NCBI RefSeq assembly: GCF_014836955.1 | Contig: NZ_JACSPV010000014.1 | Span: 31,652 to 95,651, forward strand | Direction: 5' to 3' | Source of the DNA: Bacillus norwichensis | GTDB taxonomy: Bacteria > Bacillota > Bacilli > Bacillales > Bacillaceae_C | DNA length: 64,000 nucleotides | Shown: positions 1 through 7,266 of the stretch, one piece after another | How the letters are laid out: the number at the start of each line of letters is the position of its first letter | How positions within the stretch are numbered: the first letter of the stretch is position 1 | Notes under the pieces: model-generated | Databases searched by the model: none | Seen by the model: only the letters and a program-made list of their open reading frames with translations | What the model was told of the DNA's origin: nothing | Made by a program: the position numbers and the translations under genes

Positions 1-1
1 G

Positions 2-874
2 TCTCTGAATATTTCAAGGGAAATTTTACAGCAAGACCGTCAATTGAAATTTATCGCAAAAAATATCCAAAGTAAAATCAAACGTGAATTAGAGAACTTT
101 TTAAAGAACGACAGGGAGAAATATGAACTGTTCTACAAATCTTTCGGCCGCCAGCTTAAATTTGGCGTCTATAACAATTTTGGGCAGGATAAAGACGTAT
201 TGAAGGATCTGTTATTGTTCTATTCTTCCAAAGAGGAAAAGCTTGTCACGCTCGATGAGTATGTTTCCAGAATGCCAGAAGACCAGAAGTACATTTACTA
301 TGCAACTGGTGAAACAAATGAAAGAATCGCCCGGATGCCACAGACTGAGCTTGTGGCAGACAAGGGGTATGAGATTCTATACTTCACGGAAGATGTCGAT
401 GAATTTGCGATAAAAATGCTGATGTCCTATAAGGATAAAGAATTTAAATCAGTGGCAAGCGGCGACTTGGGCATTGATGAAGAAAGCAAGGAGAAGATAG
501 AGGCGGAAGAAAAGGAAAATAAAGATCTTCTGGATTATATGAAGGAGACTCTTTCCGGAAAAGTGAAGGACGTCAAAATTTCAACACGCCTTAAAAATTA
601 TCCAGTATGCTTGACCACTGAAGGGGAAGTATCCATTGAAATGGAAAAAATCCTCAGTGCCATGCCGAATAATCAAGAAGTAAAAGCCGATAAAATCCTG
701 GAAATTAACGCAGATCATGATGTGTTTACATCATTGAAAGCTGCCTACGAACAAGACATAGATAAAGTCGGCCTTTACACCAACCTCCTTTATAACCAGG
801 CTCTCTTGATTGAAGGATTGCCTATTGAAGACCCAATAGAATTTACAAACGATATTTGCAAAGTCATGGTGTAA
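2..874 (+). CDS. htpG: Molecular chaperone HtpG (Hsp90 family), C-terminal part, 5' end outside window
   Basis: Open in frame from base 2, so the gene begins before the window; 290 codons to the TAA are present of about 625 usual for bacterial HtpG. The visible part covers the end of the middle domain and the C-terminal dimerisation domain. It starts with the [12 protein letters not shown] segment characteristic of Hsp90 proteins, followed by the [15 protein letters not shown] region and the acidic, lysine-rich linker near the [13 protein letters not shown] stretch. HtpG is an ATP-dependent cytosolic chaperone dimer that remodels client proteins under heat and other stress. No frameshift is seen. 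A hairpin at 1021-1046 may end the transcript. Family assignment is firm; the N-terminal ATPase domain cannot be inspected. Confidence 0.95.
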   Translation, partial: SLNISREILQQDRQLKFIAKNIQSKIKRELENFLKNDREKYELFYKSFGRQLKFGVYNNFGQDKDVLKDLLLFYSSKEEKLVTLDEYVSRMPEDQKYIYYATGETNERIARMPQTELVADKGYEILYFTEDVDEFAIKMLMSYKDKEFKSVASGDLGIDEESKEKIEAEEKENKDLLDYMKETLSGKVKDVKISTRLKNYPVCLTTEGEVSIEMEKILSAMPNNQEVKADKILEINADHDVFTSLKAAYEQDIDKVGLYTNLLYNQALLIEGLPIEDPIEFTNDICKVMV

Positions 875-1020
875 TTCTTTGGCATAATGGGCGAGTCATG
901 CGTGGACTTGGCTAGTATCTCCCAAAATCAGCTGGCATTTCTGCAAAGCGAAGAATGTTTCGCAAAAGCACTTAAGATTTTAATAAAAGGTCCAATGATC
1001 AGGCCAATTGGCTATTTAAG

Positions 1021-1056
1021 AGCTGCCACATCATGAGGTGGCAGCTCCATTTTAAC
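1021..1056 (+). terminator. Probable terminator after htpG
   Basis: A 9-bp perfect stem (AGCTGCCAC at 1021-1029 with GTGGCAGCT at 1038-1046) is followed by a short, interrupted T-rich stretch. The weak U-tract makes it a modest terminator. It directly abuts the repeat element that begins at 1052. The 875-1020 stretch shows no gene. Confidence 0.5.
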
Positions 1057-1154
1057 TTTATTCAGCAGAAGTCTCCCACTTCTGTAAGTGGTGAAATGAA
1101 TGCTTAGTGGTATTCATTTCAGCGGGGGTTCAAACTTAGGCTGAATAAAGTTAA
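1052..1154. repeat. 103-bp MITE-like repeat with 15-bp terminal inverted repeats (copy A)
   Basis: The ends TTAACTTTATTCAGC (1052-1066) and GCTGAATAAAGTTAA (1140-1154) are perfect inverted repeats. The interior holds smaller hairpins, including CCCACTTCTGTAAGTGG-like sequence. A near-identical element of exactly the same length lies at 63802-63904, a truncated one at 5033-5110, and a diverged fragment on the other strand near 58361-58415. The similarity continues outside the terminal repeat (a CCGGCGGAT block, and a GGCGCAAATACGCCAAGGCG block to about 1219). No clear target-site duplication was found, so transposition is only inferred. Confidence 0.75.
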
Positions 1155-1242
1155 GCCACCGGCGGATCGAGCCTAAAGCTCGATAAAATCTGGGCGCAAA
1201 TACGCCAAGGCGTATTGGATTGAAAACTTGGAGGTATGCACA

Positions 1243-2169
1243 TTGTCGAATCCGTTTGAACATTTTACTCCAGATTTTTGTACGTCAGGTACTTTTATGA
1301 GGCTGCCCTCTGAAAGGGAAGACCCGAAAGTAGCTATACTAGGGATGCCTTTTGATACGGCAGCTTCCTATAGGGCAGGCGCGCGGTTTGGCCCACAGGC
1401 CATTCGGCAGGCATCTGTGACTTTATCGCCGCAGAATGAATCGCTAAAGGTTTCTCCTTTTGAAGATACGCGGGCAATTGATATAGGGGATTTGCCTGTG
1501 ATCACCCAAAATATTCATAAAAGTTATGATATTATGGAAAAAGCTATGTTGGAATTGATGGAGAAAAACATCATTCCTATTGGACTGGGAGGGGATCACT
1601 CCATCACATTGGCAAGCCTGCGTGCTGCAGCCAAAGTACATGGGCCGGTGGCTTTGCTTCAATTTGATTCTCATACAGATACGTGGGATACATATATGGA
1701 TGAAAAATACTGGCATGGCTCCCCTTTTATACGAGCTTATGAAGAGGGGCTTGTACAACCGGATAAAGTTGTCCAAATAGGTATGCGCGGTTGGGATATA
1801 GATTCCAGTTTGGAGTTGGGATACAATGTGGTTACACAGGATGAGCTGTTCAACCGGGGAATTGACGATGTTGTTCAGCAGGTAAAAGAAGTAATTGGTG
1901 ACACACCTTGTTTTTTGACATTTGATATTGATTTTGTTGACCCTGCTTATGCACCAGGTACCGGAACTCCAGAGGTCGGAGGATTTAGTAGCTATGAAGC
2001 TTTAAAAATGGTCCGTTCTCTGACGGATATGAATTTCATTGGATTTGACCTAGTTGAAGTATTGCCTTCATTCGATCCAACCCAAATAACAGCCCTGTTG
2101 GCTGCGACCCTTGTTCATAACTTTGGAAGTCTCGCTGCTGTTCGAGTAAATAAAGAAGGAATAAAATAA
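1243..2169 (+). CDS. Agmatinase / ureohydrolase family protein (arginase superfamily)
   Basis: 308 aa starting at TTG 1243, chosen because GGAGG at 1230-1234 sits 8 bases upstream; an earlier in-frame TTG at 1228 would overlap that site. The protein carries the three binuclear-manganese motifs of ureohydrolases: GGDHS, DSHTD (the DAHxD motif with Ser for Ala) and DIDFVDP, plus the APGTGTPE substrate-side loop typical of the agmatinase branch. Such enzymes hydrolyse a guanidino group, releasing urea; agmatine to putrescine is the classic reaction, but guanidinobutyrate, guanidinopropionate and guanidine hydrolases share these motifs, so the substrate is open. No speA/speE neighbour is present, which weakens a polyamine-operon role. 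A terminator follows at 2173. Confidence 0.85.
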   Translation: MSNPFEHFTPDFCTSGTFMRLPSEREDPKVAILGMPFDTAASYRAGARFGPQAIRQASVTLSPQNESLKVSPFEDTRAIDIGDLPVITQNIHKSYDIMEKAMLELMEKNIIPIGLGGDHSITLASLRAAAKVHGPVALLQFDSHTDTWDTYMDEKYWHGSPFIRAYEEGLVQPDKVVQIGMRGWDIDSSLELGYNVVTQDELFNRGIDDVVQQVKEVIGDTPCFLTFDIDFVDPAYAPGTGTPEVGGFSSYEALKMVRSLTDMNFIGFDLVEVLPSFDPTQITALLAATLVHNFGSLAAVRVNKEGIK

Positions 2170-2172
2170 ATG

Positions 2173-2199
2173 AAACCGCTCCATGCTGAGCGGTTTTTA
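2173..2199 (+). terminator. Rho-independent terminator of the agmatinase-family gene
   Basis: An 8-bp stem AAACCGCT (2173-2180) with AGCGGTTT (2189-2196) continues into a short T-run, three bases after the stop codon. Confidence 0.8.
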
Positions 2200-2289
2200 A
2201 AATGAGTTGAATGGGCCTATTTTAGGAAAAGAACAAAATAGCTTGTTCATGTATAATAGAATTGTATGTAAAAAAGGAGGTCAAAAAGT

Positions 2290-2925
2290 ATGCCTGCTGA
2301 TATTAAATTAATTTCTGAAAAACTTCCGGATCTTTTTTCAGGGGATTCGGATGATATAGCACGAAAAATAGACAAATCTCAGGACTATATGGAAGGTGTC
2401 AGAAATCTTATTGAGCTTTGTGGAGATGATCCTAATCGGGAAGGCCTTGAAGAAACGCCATTCAGGGTTTTAAAAGCGTTCCTTGAATATACGGAAGGAT
2501 ATAAGGAGAATCCTGCTGTTCACTTGGAGAAAACCTTTGATGTACAACATAAAGAGCTAGTTTTGGTTAAAAATATTGAGTTTTATTCTATGTGCGAGCA
2601 TCATTTTGCACCGTTTTTTGGTGTGGCTCATGTTGGATACATGCCTGATGCTAAAATTACAGGTTTATCAAAAATTGGCCGGATGGTTGAAGGATATGCT
2701 AAACGTTTCCAAGTTCAGGAAAGACTAACAAATGAGATTGCGAATGCCATAACGGATATTTTAGAGCCTCAAGGGACAATGGTTGTGATTGAGGCGAAAC
2801 ATATGTGCATGTGTGGAAGAGGGATAAAAAAGTCCAACTCTTCGACAACAACAACGGCTGTTAGAGGTTTGTTTGAGGAAAGATCTGATGCACGCATGGA
2901 ATTTTTATCTCTGATCAATCGGTAA
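2290..2925 (+). CDS. folE: GTP cyclohydrolase I
   Basis: 211 aa, ATG at 2290 preceded by AAGGAGG. FolE converts GTP to 7,8-dihydroneopterin triphosphate, the first step towards tetrahydrofolate and, in many bacilli, queuosine precursors. The zinc site is visible as Cys102 and His105 in the MCEHHF motif and the second Cys in HMCMCGRG (about residues 171-176). Also present are the GLSKIGR motif and the C-terminal STTTTAVRG block. Length is that of type IA enzymes with a slightly extended N-terminus of about 25 residues. It is not next to other folate genes here; the following SDR gene starts 38 bases downstream on the same strand and could be co-transcribed. Confidence 0.96.
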   Translation: MPADIKLISEKLPDLFSGDSDDIARKIDKSQDYMEGVRNLIELCGDDPNREGLEETPFRVLKAFLEYTEGYKENPAVHLEKTFDVQHKELVLVKNIEFYSMCEHHFAPFFGVAHVGYMPDAKITGLSKIGRMVEGYAKRFQVQERLTNEIANAITDILEPQGTMVVIEAKHMCMCGRGIKKSNSSTTTTAVRGLFEERSDARMEFLSLINR

Positions 2926-2963
2926 TCGTCACAGTGCTCTGAAAGGGTGAAGAGGTGAGTGAA

Positions 2964-3725
2964 ATGAGACATGCAATTATCACGGCAGGCTCAAAAGGAA
3001 TTGGCCGTAAAGTTACCGAGGCATTTCTTCAGAAGGGCTGTAGTGTGACTGTGAATTATTATAGCGACGAAGACAGAATCAAGGAACTTATCGAGGAATG
3101 GGAGCCTTATCAAGACCGGTTGCAGTTTGTTCAGGGGAATGTAACTCGGAAAGAAGATATTACTAACATTGTTGAGCAGGCGATGAGCAGATTTGGCAGA
3201 ATCGATTATTTGATTAATAATGCTGGTCCGTATATTTTCGAGAGAAAAAAACTGGTGGATTATGAAGATAGTGAATGGTACGAGATGATTGACGGGAATT
3301 TAAACGCCGTTTACCACTTTTTAAAACTAACCATTCCGGTGATGAGAAAGCAAAGGTTTGGAAGAATTATCACCTACGGCTTTCAGGATGCTGAACATTC
3401 ACCAGGATGGATGTACCGTTCCGCTTTCAGTGCAGCCAAAGTGGGGCTGGCCTCACTGACGAAGACCATTGCTTTTGAAGAAGCAGAATACGGAATTACA
3501 GCTAATATGGTCTGTCCAGGGGATATTGTCGGAGAAATGAAAGAAGCTGGTATTGAAGCGGCTAGAGAAATAAAACATGAGCAGACACCGATTGGCAGAT
3601 CTGGTACAGGGGAAGATATTGCTCGGCTGATTTGTTTTATTTGCGATAAAGATTCAGATTTGATTACTGGCAGTATTATTTCTGCTTCAGGCGGAATTAA
3701 TGTTGTCAACCGATATAAAAAATAA
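2964..3725 (+). CDS. SDR-fold protein with catalytic Ser and Tyr missing
   Basis: 253 aa from ATG 2964 (AGAGG at 2951 upstream); GTG 2955 is an alternative start. The chain has the order of a classical short-chain dehydrogenase: an N-terminal nucleotide loop (TAGSKGIG, where TGASRGIG is usual), a NNAG motif, and a CPGDI segment near the C-terminus. The active site is altered: the position of the catalytic Tyr in the usual YxxxK reads Phe (AFSAAK), and the ISS strand carrying the catalytic Ser reads TYGF. Lys is kept. The protein may bind a nucleotide cofactor but probably lacks normal oxidoreductase chemistry, or uses another Tyr (MYRSAF lies four residues earlier). Its place after folE suggests, without proof, a link to pterin metabolism. 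Confidence 0.8.
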   Translation: MRHAIITAGSKGIGRKVTEAFLQKGCSVTVNYYSDEDRIKELIEEWEPYQDRLQFVQGNVTRKEDITNIVEQAMSRFGRIDYLINNAGPYIFERKKLVDYEDSEWYEMIDGNLNAVYHFLKLTIPVMRKQRFGRIITYGFQDAEHSPGWMYRSAFSAAKVGLASLTKTIAFEEAEYGITANMVCPGDIVGEMKEAGIEAAREIKHEQTPIGRSGTGEDIARLICFICDKDSDLITGSIISASGGINVVNRYKK

Positions 3726-3766
3726 GGCTGAATAAGTAGTATATTTCTTAAAAAATCACATCAGAA

Positions 3767-3812
3767 AAGCGCGAGGAATCAATGTTTTAAAATTGATTCC
3801 TCGCGCTTATTA
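3767..3812. terminator. Strong hairpin terminator after the SDR gene
   Basis: A 17-bp perfect stem (3767-3783 with 3792-3808; arms begin AAGCGCGAGG and end CCTCGCGCTT) encloses a loop of about 8 bases. The flanking T-run is short. The gap 3813-4057 shows no gene or recognisable element. Confidence 0.8.
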
Positions 3813-4057
3813 GGTTTTAACCAGTTTTGTTACACCTATGGGAGCGACTAATGGGCATGCTGTAAAACTTCCAATAAATTATAGGGTTTGGTCAATGTTT
3901 CAACGAAGCAAAGGCGGTATCAAACCAGGTTTCTGAATTATTTTTTGGAGAAAATCCTTCCGTCATCAAGCATATCCTATCTATTAAAAGCCTTTATTTA
4001 TTAAATTTGTCATTTCCTGGGGAATGTTAACAGGAATTGTCGGATGGTGGCAGATAA

Positions 4058-4088
4058 AAACCCGAATGCTTTCAGAGCATTCGGGTTT
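4058..4088 (-). terminator. Terminator of the LysM/3D wall protein gene
   Basis: A 13-bp stem (AAACCCGAATGCT at 4058-4070 with its complement at 4076-4088) is followed on the minus strand by a T-run. It lies 7 bases beyond the stop codon of the minus-strand gene. Confidence 0.85.
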
Positions 4089-4095
4089 AGAAGTT

Positions 4096-4740
4096 TTAAT
4101 AATAGACTTTGATTTTTACCGTTCTTACGCCCCAGTTTAAAGCTTTCTTTTTGGTAGGCATATGAAGATCGATTTTGTTTTTCTTAATGGCTCCGCCAGT
4201 ATCTCCTGCAACTGCCATCCCGTATCCTTCAACATATACTTTGGAACCGAGTGGAATTTGCTTTGGATCAACAGAAATAACTTTAGCATTTGGGTTTTTA
4301 TTTAGGTTGATGCCAGTAGCTGTAATACCGCTGCAACCTTTGCATTTCGCAGTATAGGCGGTTGCTTTTACTGTCATCGTTTTATAGGCAGCTTTTTTCT
4401 TAGTTGTTTTTTTCTTCGCTGTAGTTTTCTTAGCTACTGCCTTTTTTGCTGGGGCTTTCTTAGCAACTTTCTTAGCAGTAGTTTTTTTAACAGTTGCCTT
4501 TTTGGCTTTAGATTTTGCTGCAGGTTTAGTAATCTTCAAAACTTGGTTTATTCTGATGTTATCACTTTTCAGGCCGTTCCAGCTTTTAATCTGTTTAACG
4601 GTTACCTTATGTTTGTTTGCGATTTTCCATAATGAATCGCCTTTTTGTACTTTATATGTAGTGCTGGCGGCTGAGGAGGCTCCTGTGAAACCAAATACTA
4701 GAAATAAAGCGGTTAAGGCTGATATTACGATTTTCTTCAA
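4096..4740 (-). CDS. Secreted LysM and 3D-domain cell wall protein (YocH-like)
   Basis: 214 aa, ATG at 4740. Residues 1-25 form a signal peptide ending SSAAS. One LysM peptidoglycan-binding repeat follows (about 28-71, YKVQKGDSLWKIANKHKV). Then comes a 45-residue, almost purely Lys/Ala/Thr linker (about 73-118). The C-terminal 3D domain (about 122-214) shows the MTVKATAYT start, a DPKQIPLGSKVYVEGYG core and GDTGGAIKKNKIDLHM, with the aspartates that name the family. YocH-type proteins are autolysin-like muralytic enzymes; in B. subtilis yocH is controlled by WalRK. A TGTAAC-N5-TGTTTC sequence upstream resembles a weak WalR box but is not convincing. The linker length and charge are unusual. 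Confidence 0.9.
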   Translation of the reverse strand: MKKIVISALTALFLVFGFTGASSAASTTYKVQKGDSLWKIANKHKVTVKQIKSWNGLKSDNIRINQVLKITKPAAKSKAKKATVKKTTAKKVAKKAPAKKAVAKKTTAKKKTTKKKAAYKTMTVKATAYTAKCKGCSGITATGINLNKNPNAKVISVDPKQIPLGSKVYVEGYGMAVAGDTGGAIKKNKIDLHMPTKKKALNWGVRTVKIKVYY

Positions 4741-5032
4741 AATAATGAACCCCTTTTGTTCTTGGTAGGCTCAGTATAACAATCAAATGTAACAAGAATG
4801 TTTCAAAGGTATAGTATTTATGTTACAAATGGTGAATTATGGTTTTTTTTCCAAGAAGATTTGAATGGTAATAATGTATCTTACTAGATATCAAGCGTAT
4901 ATTATTGGTACTCTATCATTTTTTTCAAGGAAGTTTCTCTTTGCTGAGGGTGTTGAGACTTTTACGATTATAATCCATTTTCAAATTCATTATCATATAT
5001 AGGGTGAGCATTTAAGTTGATAAAAACCAGTT

Positions 5033-5110
5033 TTAACTTCATTCAGTAGAAGTGTCCCACTTCTGTAAGTGGCAAGATAGAAGCTTGGCGCAAATATGCC
5101 AAGGCGCATT
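5033..5110. repeat. Truncated copy (B) of the 103-bp repeat family
   Basis: The left end TTAACTTCATTCAGT and the hairpin CCCACTTCTGTAAGTGG match copy A at 1052; the middle and right end are missing. The copy then runs directly into a GGCGCAAATATGCCAAGGCG block, as at about 1191-1211. The rest of the 4741-5220 intergenic stretch shows no gene and must hold the promoter for the riboswitch transcript. Confidence 0.65.
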
Positions 5111-5224
5111 TGATTTATGCTTTATTAAGCTGAAAACAACTATTGACCTTCCATTATAATGATTGATAAAATAACTTAACATCTAAAAAAATAAGCGATG
5201 AGGGTTATGGGTAACACTATAACA

Positions 5225-5368
5225 AGAGCAGCTTCTGGAGAGACCGTGCAAAGCGCGGCGCCGAAGGATTCACAATCTCAGGCAAAAGGACAGAAGAGTA
5301 ACCTACGAACGTTTTTTTGTATGTTATTCTACTATCTTTGAGATTGGAGCAGCTCCAATCTTTTTTTT
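5225..5368 (+). promoter_or_regulatory. Glycine riboswitch, single aptamer, with terminator platform
   Basis: The aptamer core is recognisable by the conserved strings GGAGAGACC (about 5237-5245), CGCCGAAGGA (5259-5268) and CTCAGGCAAAAGGACAG (about 5278-5293). The P1 helix is CTTCTG (5232-5237) with CAGAAG (5291-5296). A second hairpin (AGAGTAAC, about 5294-5301, with GTTATTCT, 5323-5330) immediately 3' fits the ghost or platform stem of singlet glycine riboswitches. A terminator follows at 5341-5368. Glycine binding in this class usually switches expression on. It controls the ACT-domain gene at 5403 and probably the DUF711 gene. There is no gcvT gene and no second full aptamer here. Confidence 0.88.
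5341..5368 (+). terminator. Intrinsic terminator of the glycine riboswitch
   Basis: A 9-bp perfect stem AGATTGGAG (5341-5349) with CTCCAATCT (5353-5361) and a 3-base loop continues into eight T. It ends about 20 bases before the ribosome site of the ACT gene, as expected for a transcriptional expression platform. Confidence 0.9.
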
Positions 5369-5402
5369 GTTTTATAAAAAATATTTTTGAGGTGACGTGC
5401 AA

Positions 5403-5678
5403 ATGGAGAAGAGACGTGCGGTAGTAAGCGTAGTGGGAAAAGATCAGGTTGGTATTATTGCGAGTGTTACGAAAATACTTGCTGACAATCAGGTGAATGT
5501 CCTCGATATAAGCCAGACGATTTTGCAGGACTTTTTTACGATGATGATGGTAGTTGATGTATCTGAAATAGAAAACCTGCACTCTTTGCAGAAGCAATTT
5601 GATGAGCTTGGAGATAGGATTGGACAGAAGATCAATATTCAGCAAGAAGAAATATTTCAATCCATGCACCGGATTTAA
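5403..5678 (+). CDS. ACT-domain protein, UPF0237 family
   Basis: 91 aa from ATG 5403, chosen because GAGG at 5389-5392 lies 10 bases upstream; GTG 5397 lies too close. The whole protein is a single ACT domain: it opens with RAVVSVVGKDQVGIIA and contains NVLDISQTI and DFFTMMMVVD. This is the UPF0237 family, related to the glycine cleavage repressor GcvR of enterics and to other amino acid-sensing ACT domains. The usual partner, a DUF711/UPF0210 protein, follows 15 bases downstream. Placement behind a glycine riboswitch suggests it senses or regulates glycine or serine metabolism; this is inference, as the molecular role of the family is not established. Confidence 0.9.
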   Translation: MEKRRAVVSVVGKDQVGIIASVTKILADNQVNVLDISQTILQDFFTMMMVVDVSEIENLHSLQKQFDELGDRIGQKINIQQEEIFQSMHRI

Positions 5679-5693
5679 GAAGGGGGTTTGATC

Positions 5694-7055
5694 ATGAATA
5701 TAGCTTTGACTGAAATGATGGAAACAATTAGAATGGTTCAGATGGAAAATCTGGATATACGTACAGTCACAATGGGGATCAGTTTGTTAGATTGTGCAGA
5801 TTCTGATTTTGAAAAAATGAATAAACAGGTTTATGACAAGATTACAGGCTATGCCGGCCGCCTAAAAAGTGTTGCTGAAGAAGTGGAAAAAGAATATGGG
5901 ATTCCGATTGTCAACAAACGAATTTCTGTGACACCTATTGCGGAAATTTTAGGAAATGCTACAAAAGAGCAGGCGATTGAGCTGGCCAAAACGCTTGATA
6001 AAGCAGCCAAGACCCTCGGCGTTGATTTTATTGGTGGATATTCGGCTCTTGTACATAAAGGAATCACCAAAGGAGATCAAACGCTGCTTGATGCGCTTCC
6101 GGAGGCACTAAGCGTGACTGAGCGGGTCTGTTCGTCGGTTTCTGTTGCTACAACGAGGACAGGTATCAATATGGATGCTGTAGGTTTAATGGGGAACATC
6201 ATTAAGGAAGCAGCAGATAGGACAAAAGATCAAAACGGACTAGCCTGCGCGAAGCTAGTTGTATTTAGCAACCCGGTTGAGGATAACCCTTTTATGGCGG
6301 GTGCCTTCCATGGTACAGGCGAAGGGGAGGTTGTCTTAAATGTTGGGGTCAGCGGACCTGGGGTTGTTCTGAATGCTTTAAGGCGTCATCCTGATGCGGA
6401 TCTTGGTCAGGTGGCGGATGTCATCAAAAAAACCGTCTTCAAGATAACACGTGCCGGCGAATTAATTGGAAGGGTAGTGGCAGATCGTTTGGACGTGCCT
6501 TTCGGAATCATGGATTTATCACTCGCACCAACAAATGCACTAAACGACAGTGTGGCGGAAATCCTTGAAGAAATTGGATTGGAGCGAGTTGGAACCCACG
6601 GAACGATTGCAGCGCTTGCTTTGATGAATGATGCAGTTAAAAAAGGAGGCGCAATGGCGAGCTCTTATGTTGGCGGTTTGAGCGGTGCTTTCATTCCTGT
6701 TAGTGAGGATGAAGGGATGATCCGCGGGATCATGGATAATGCACTAACCTTATCCAAGCTTGAAGCCATGACGTGCGTCTGTTCTGTTGGTTTAGATATG
6801 ATTGCATTATCCGGAGATGCTTCCCCGGAAACCTTAGCTGCCATTATAGCTGATGAAGCGGCTATTGGCATGATTAACAAAAAGACGACAGCCGTTCGTG
6901 TTATCCCCGTTCCGGGCAAAGAAGAGGGGGACATGGTAGAATTCGGCGGACTGCTAGGGCGGGCACCTGTATTGGGAGTCAACAATTTTAGTTCGGAAAA
7001 GTTCATTCGCAGAGGTGGACGTATTCCTGCACCATTGCAGTCATTAATTAATTAA
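5694..7055 (+). CDS. DUF711 / UPF0210 family protein (PFL-like)
   Basis: 453 aa from ATG 5694, with AGGGGG at 5681-5686 upstream (an in-frame TTG at 5688 is less likely). The sequence matches the UPF0210 family across its length: the N-terminal [20 protein letters not shown] segment, [24 protein letters not shown] in the middle, the Gly-rich [22 protein letters not shown] region and the C-terminal [15 protein letters not shown]. The fold resembles the pyruvate formate-lyase barrel, but the family has no proven enzymatic function and the glycyl-radical loop is not evident. It is co-transcribed with the ACT gene under the glycine riboswitch. A terminator at 7091 separates it from the downstream symporter gene. 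Confidence 0.92.
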   Translation: MNIALTEMMETIRMVQMENLDIRTVTMGISLLDCADSDFEKMNKQVYDKITGYAGRLKSVAEEVEKEYGIPIVNKRISVTPIAEILGNATKEQAIELAKTLDKAAKTLGVDFIGGYSALVHKGITKGDQTLLDALPEALSVTERVCSSVSVATTRTGINMDAVGLMGNIIKEAADRTKDQNGLACAKLVVFSNPVEDNPFMAGAFHGTGEGEVVLNVGVSGPGVVLNALRRHPDADLGQVADVIKKTVFKITRAGELIGRVVADRLDVPFGIMDLSLAPTNALNDSVAEILEEIGLERVGTHGTIAALALMNDAVKKGGAMASSYVGGLSGAFIPVSEDEGMIRGIMDNALTLSKLEAMTCVCSVGLDMIALSGDASPETLAAIIADEAAIGMINKKTTAVRVIPVPGKEEGDMVEFGGLLGRAPVLGVNNFSSEKFIRRGGRIPAPLQSLIN

Positions 7056-7090
7056 AATGAAAACTTTTCAAAGCTTATATGAAATATCCT

Positions 7091-7133
7091 CATCGGGATT
7101 GCTGGTTAAAGCCGGCAGTTCCGATTTTTTTAT
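7091..7133 (+). terminator. Terminator after the ACT-DUF711 operon
   Basis: An imperfect stem (ATCGGGATTGCTGG with GCCGGCAGTTCCGAT) is followed by TTTTTT, 36 bases after the DUF711 stop codon. Confidence 0.8.
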
Positions 7134-7184
7134 AAAAGTTAGCTAAATTAAACTCCGTATTTTTTTAATTTTTAAATAATTGTA

Positions 7185-7229
7185 TTGAGATTCAGGGATG
7201 TTGGTTGTATAATTTGGTAAACGCTTACA
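7185..7229 (+). promoter_or_regulatory. Sigma-A promoter with overlapping candidate cre site for the symporter
   Basis: TTGAGA (7185-7190) and TATAAT (7208-7213) are separated by 17 bases, a near-consensus vegetative promoter. GGTAAACGCTTACA (7216-7229) begins two bases after the -10 and matches the CcpA cre consensus TGNAANCGNWNNCW at all but the first base. A cre over the transcription start normally means catabolite repression. The symporter therefore has its own control besides the upstream riboswitch. Confidence 0.7.
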
Positions 7230-7266
7230 TTATTTTAAAATAACAAAATCCGAGGAGGGGGAAGGA

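Noticed and set aside
4741..4860. WalR box before the YocH-like gene (TGTAAC-N5-TGTTTC)
   Set aside because: Only the first half-site is good and the orientation is opposite to the usual activating site; too weak to list.
5217..5669. Minus-strand open frame of 150 codons across the riboswitch and ACT gene
   Set aside because: It covers a clear riboswitch and lies antisense to a conserved gene; no ribosome site or family likeness.
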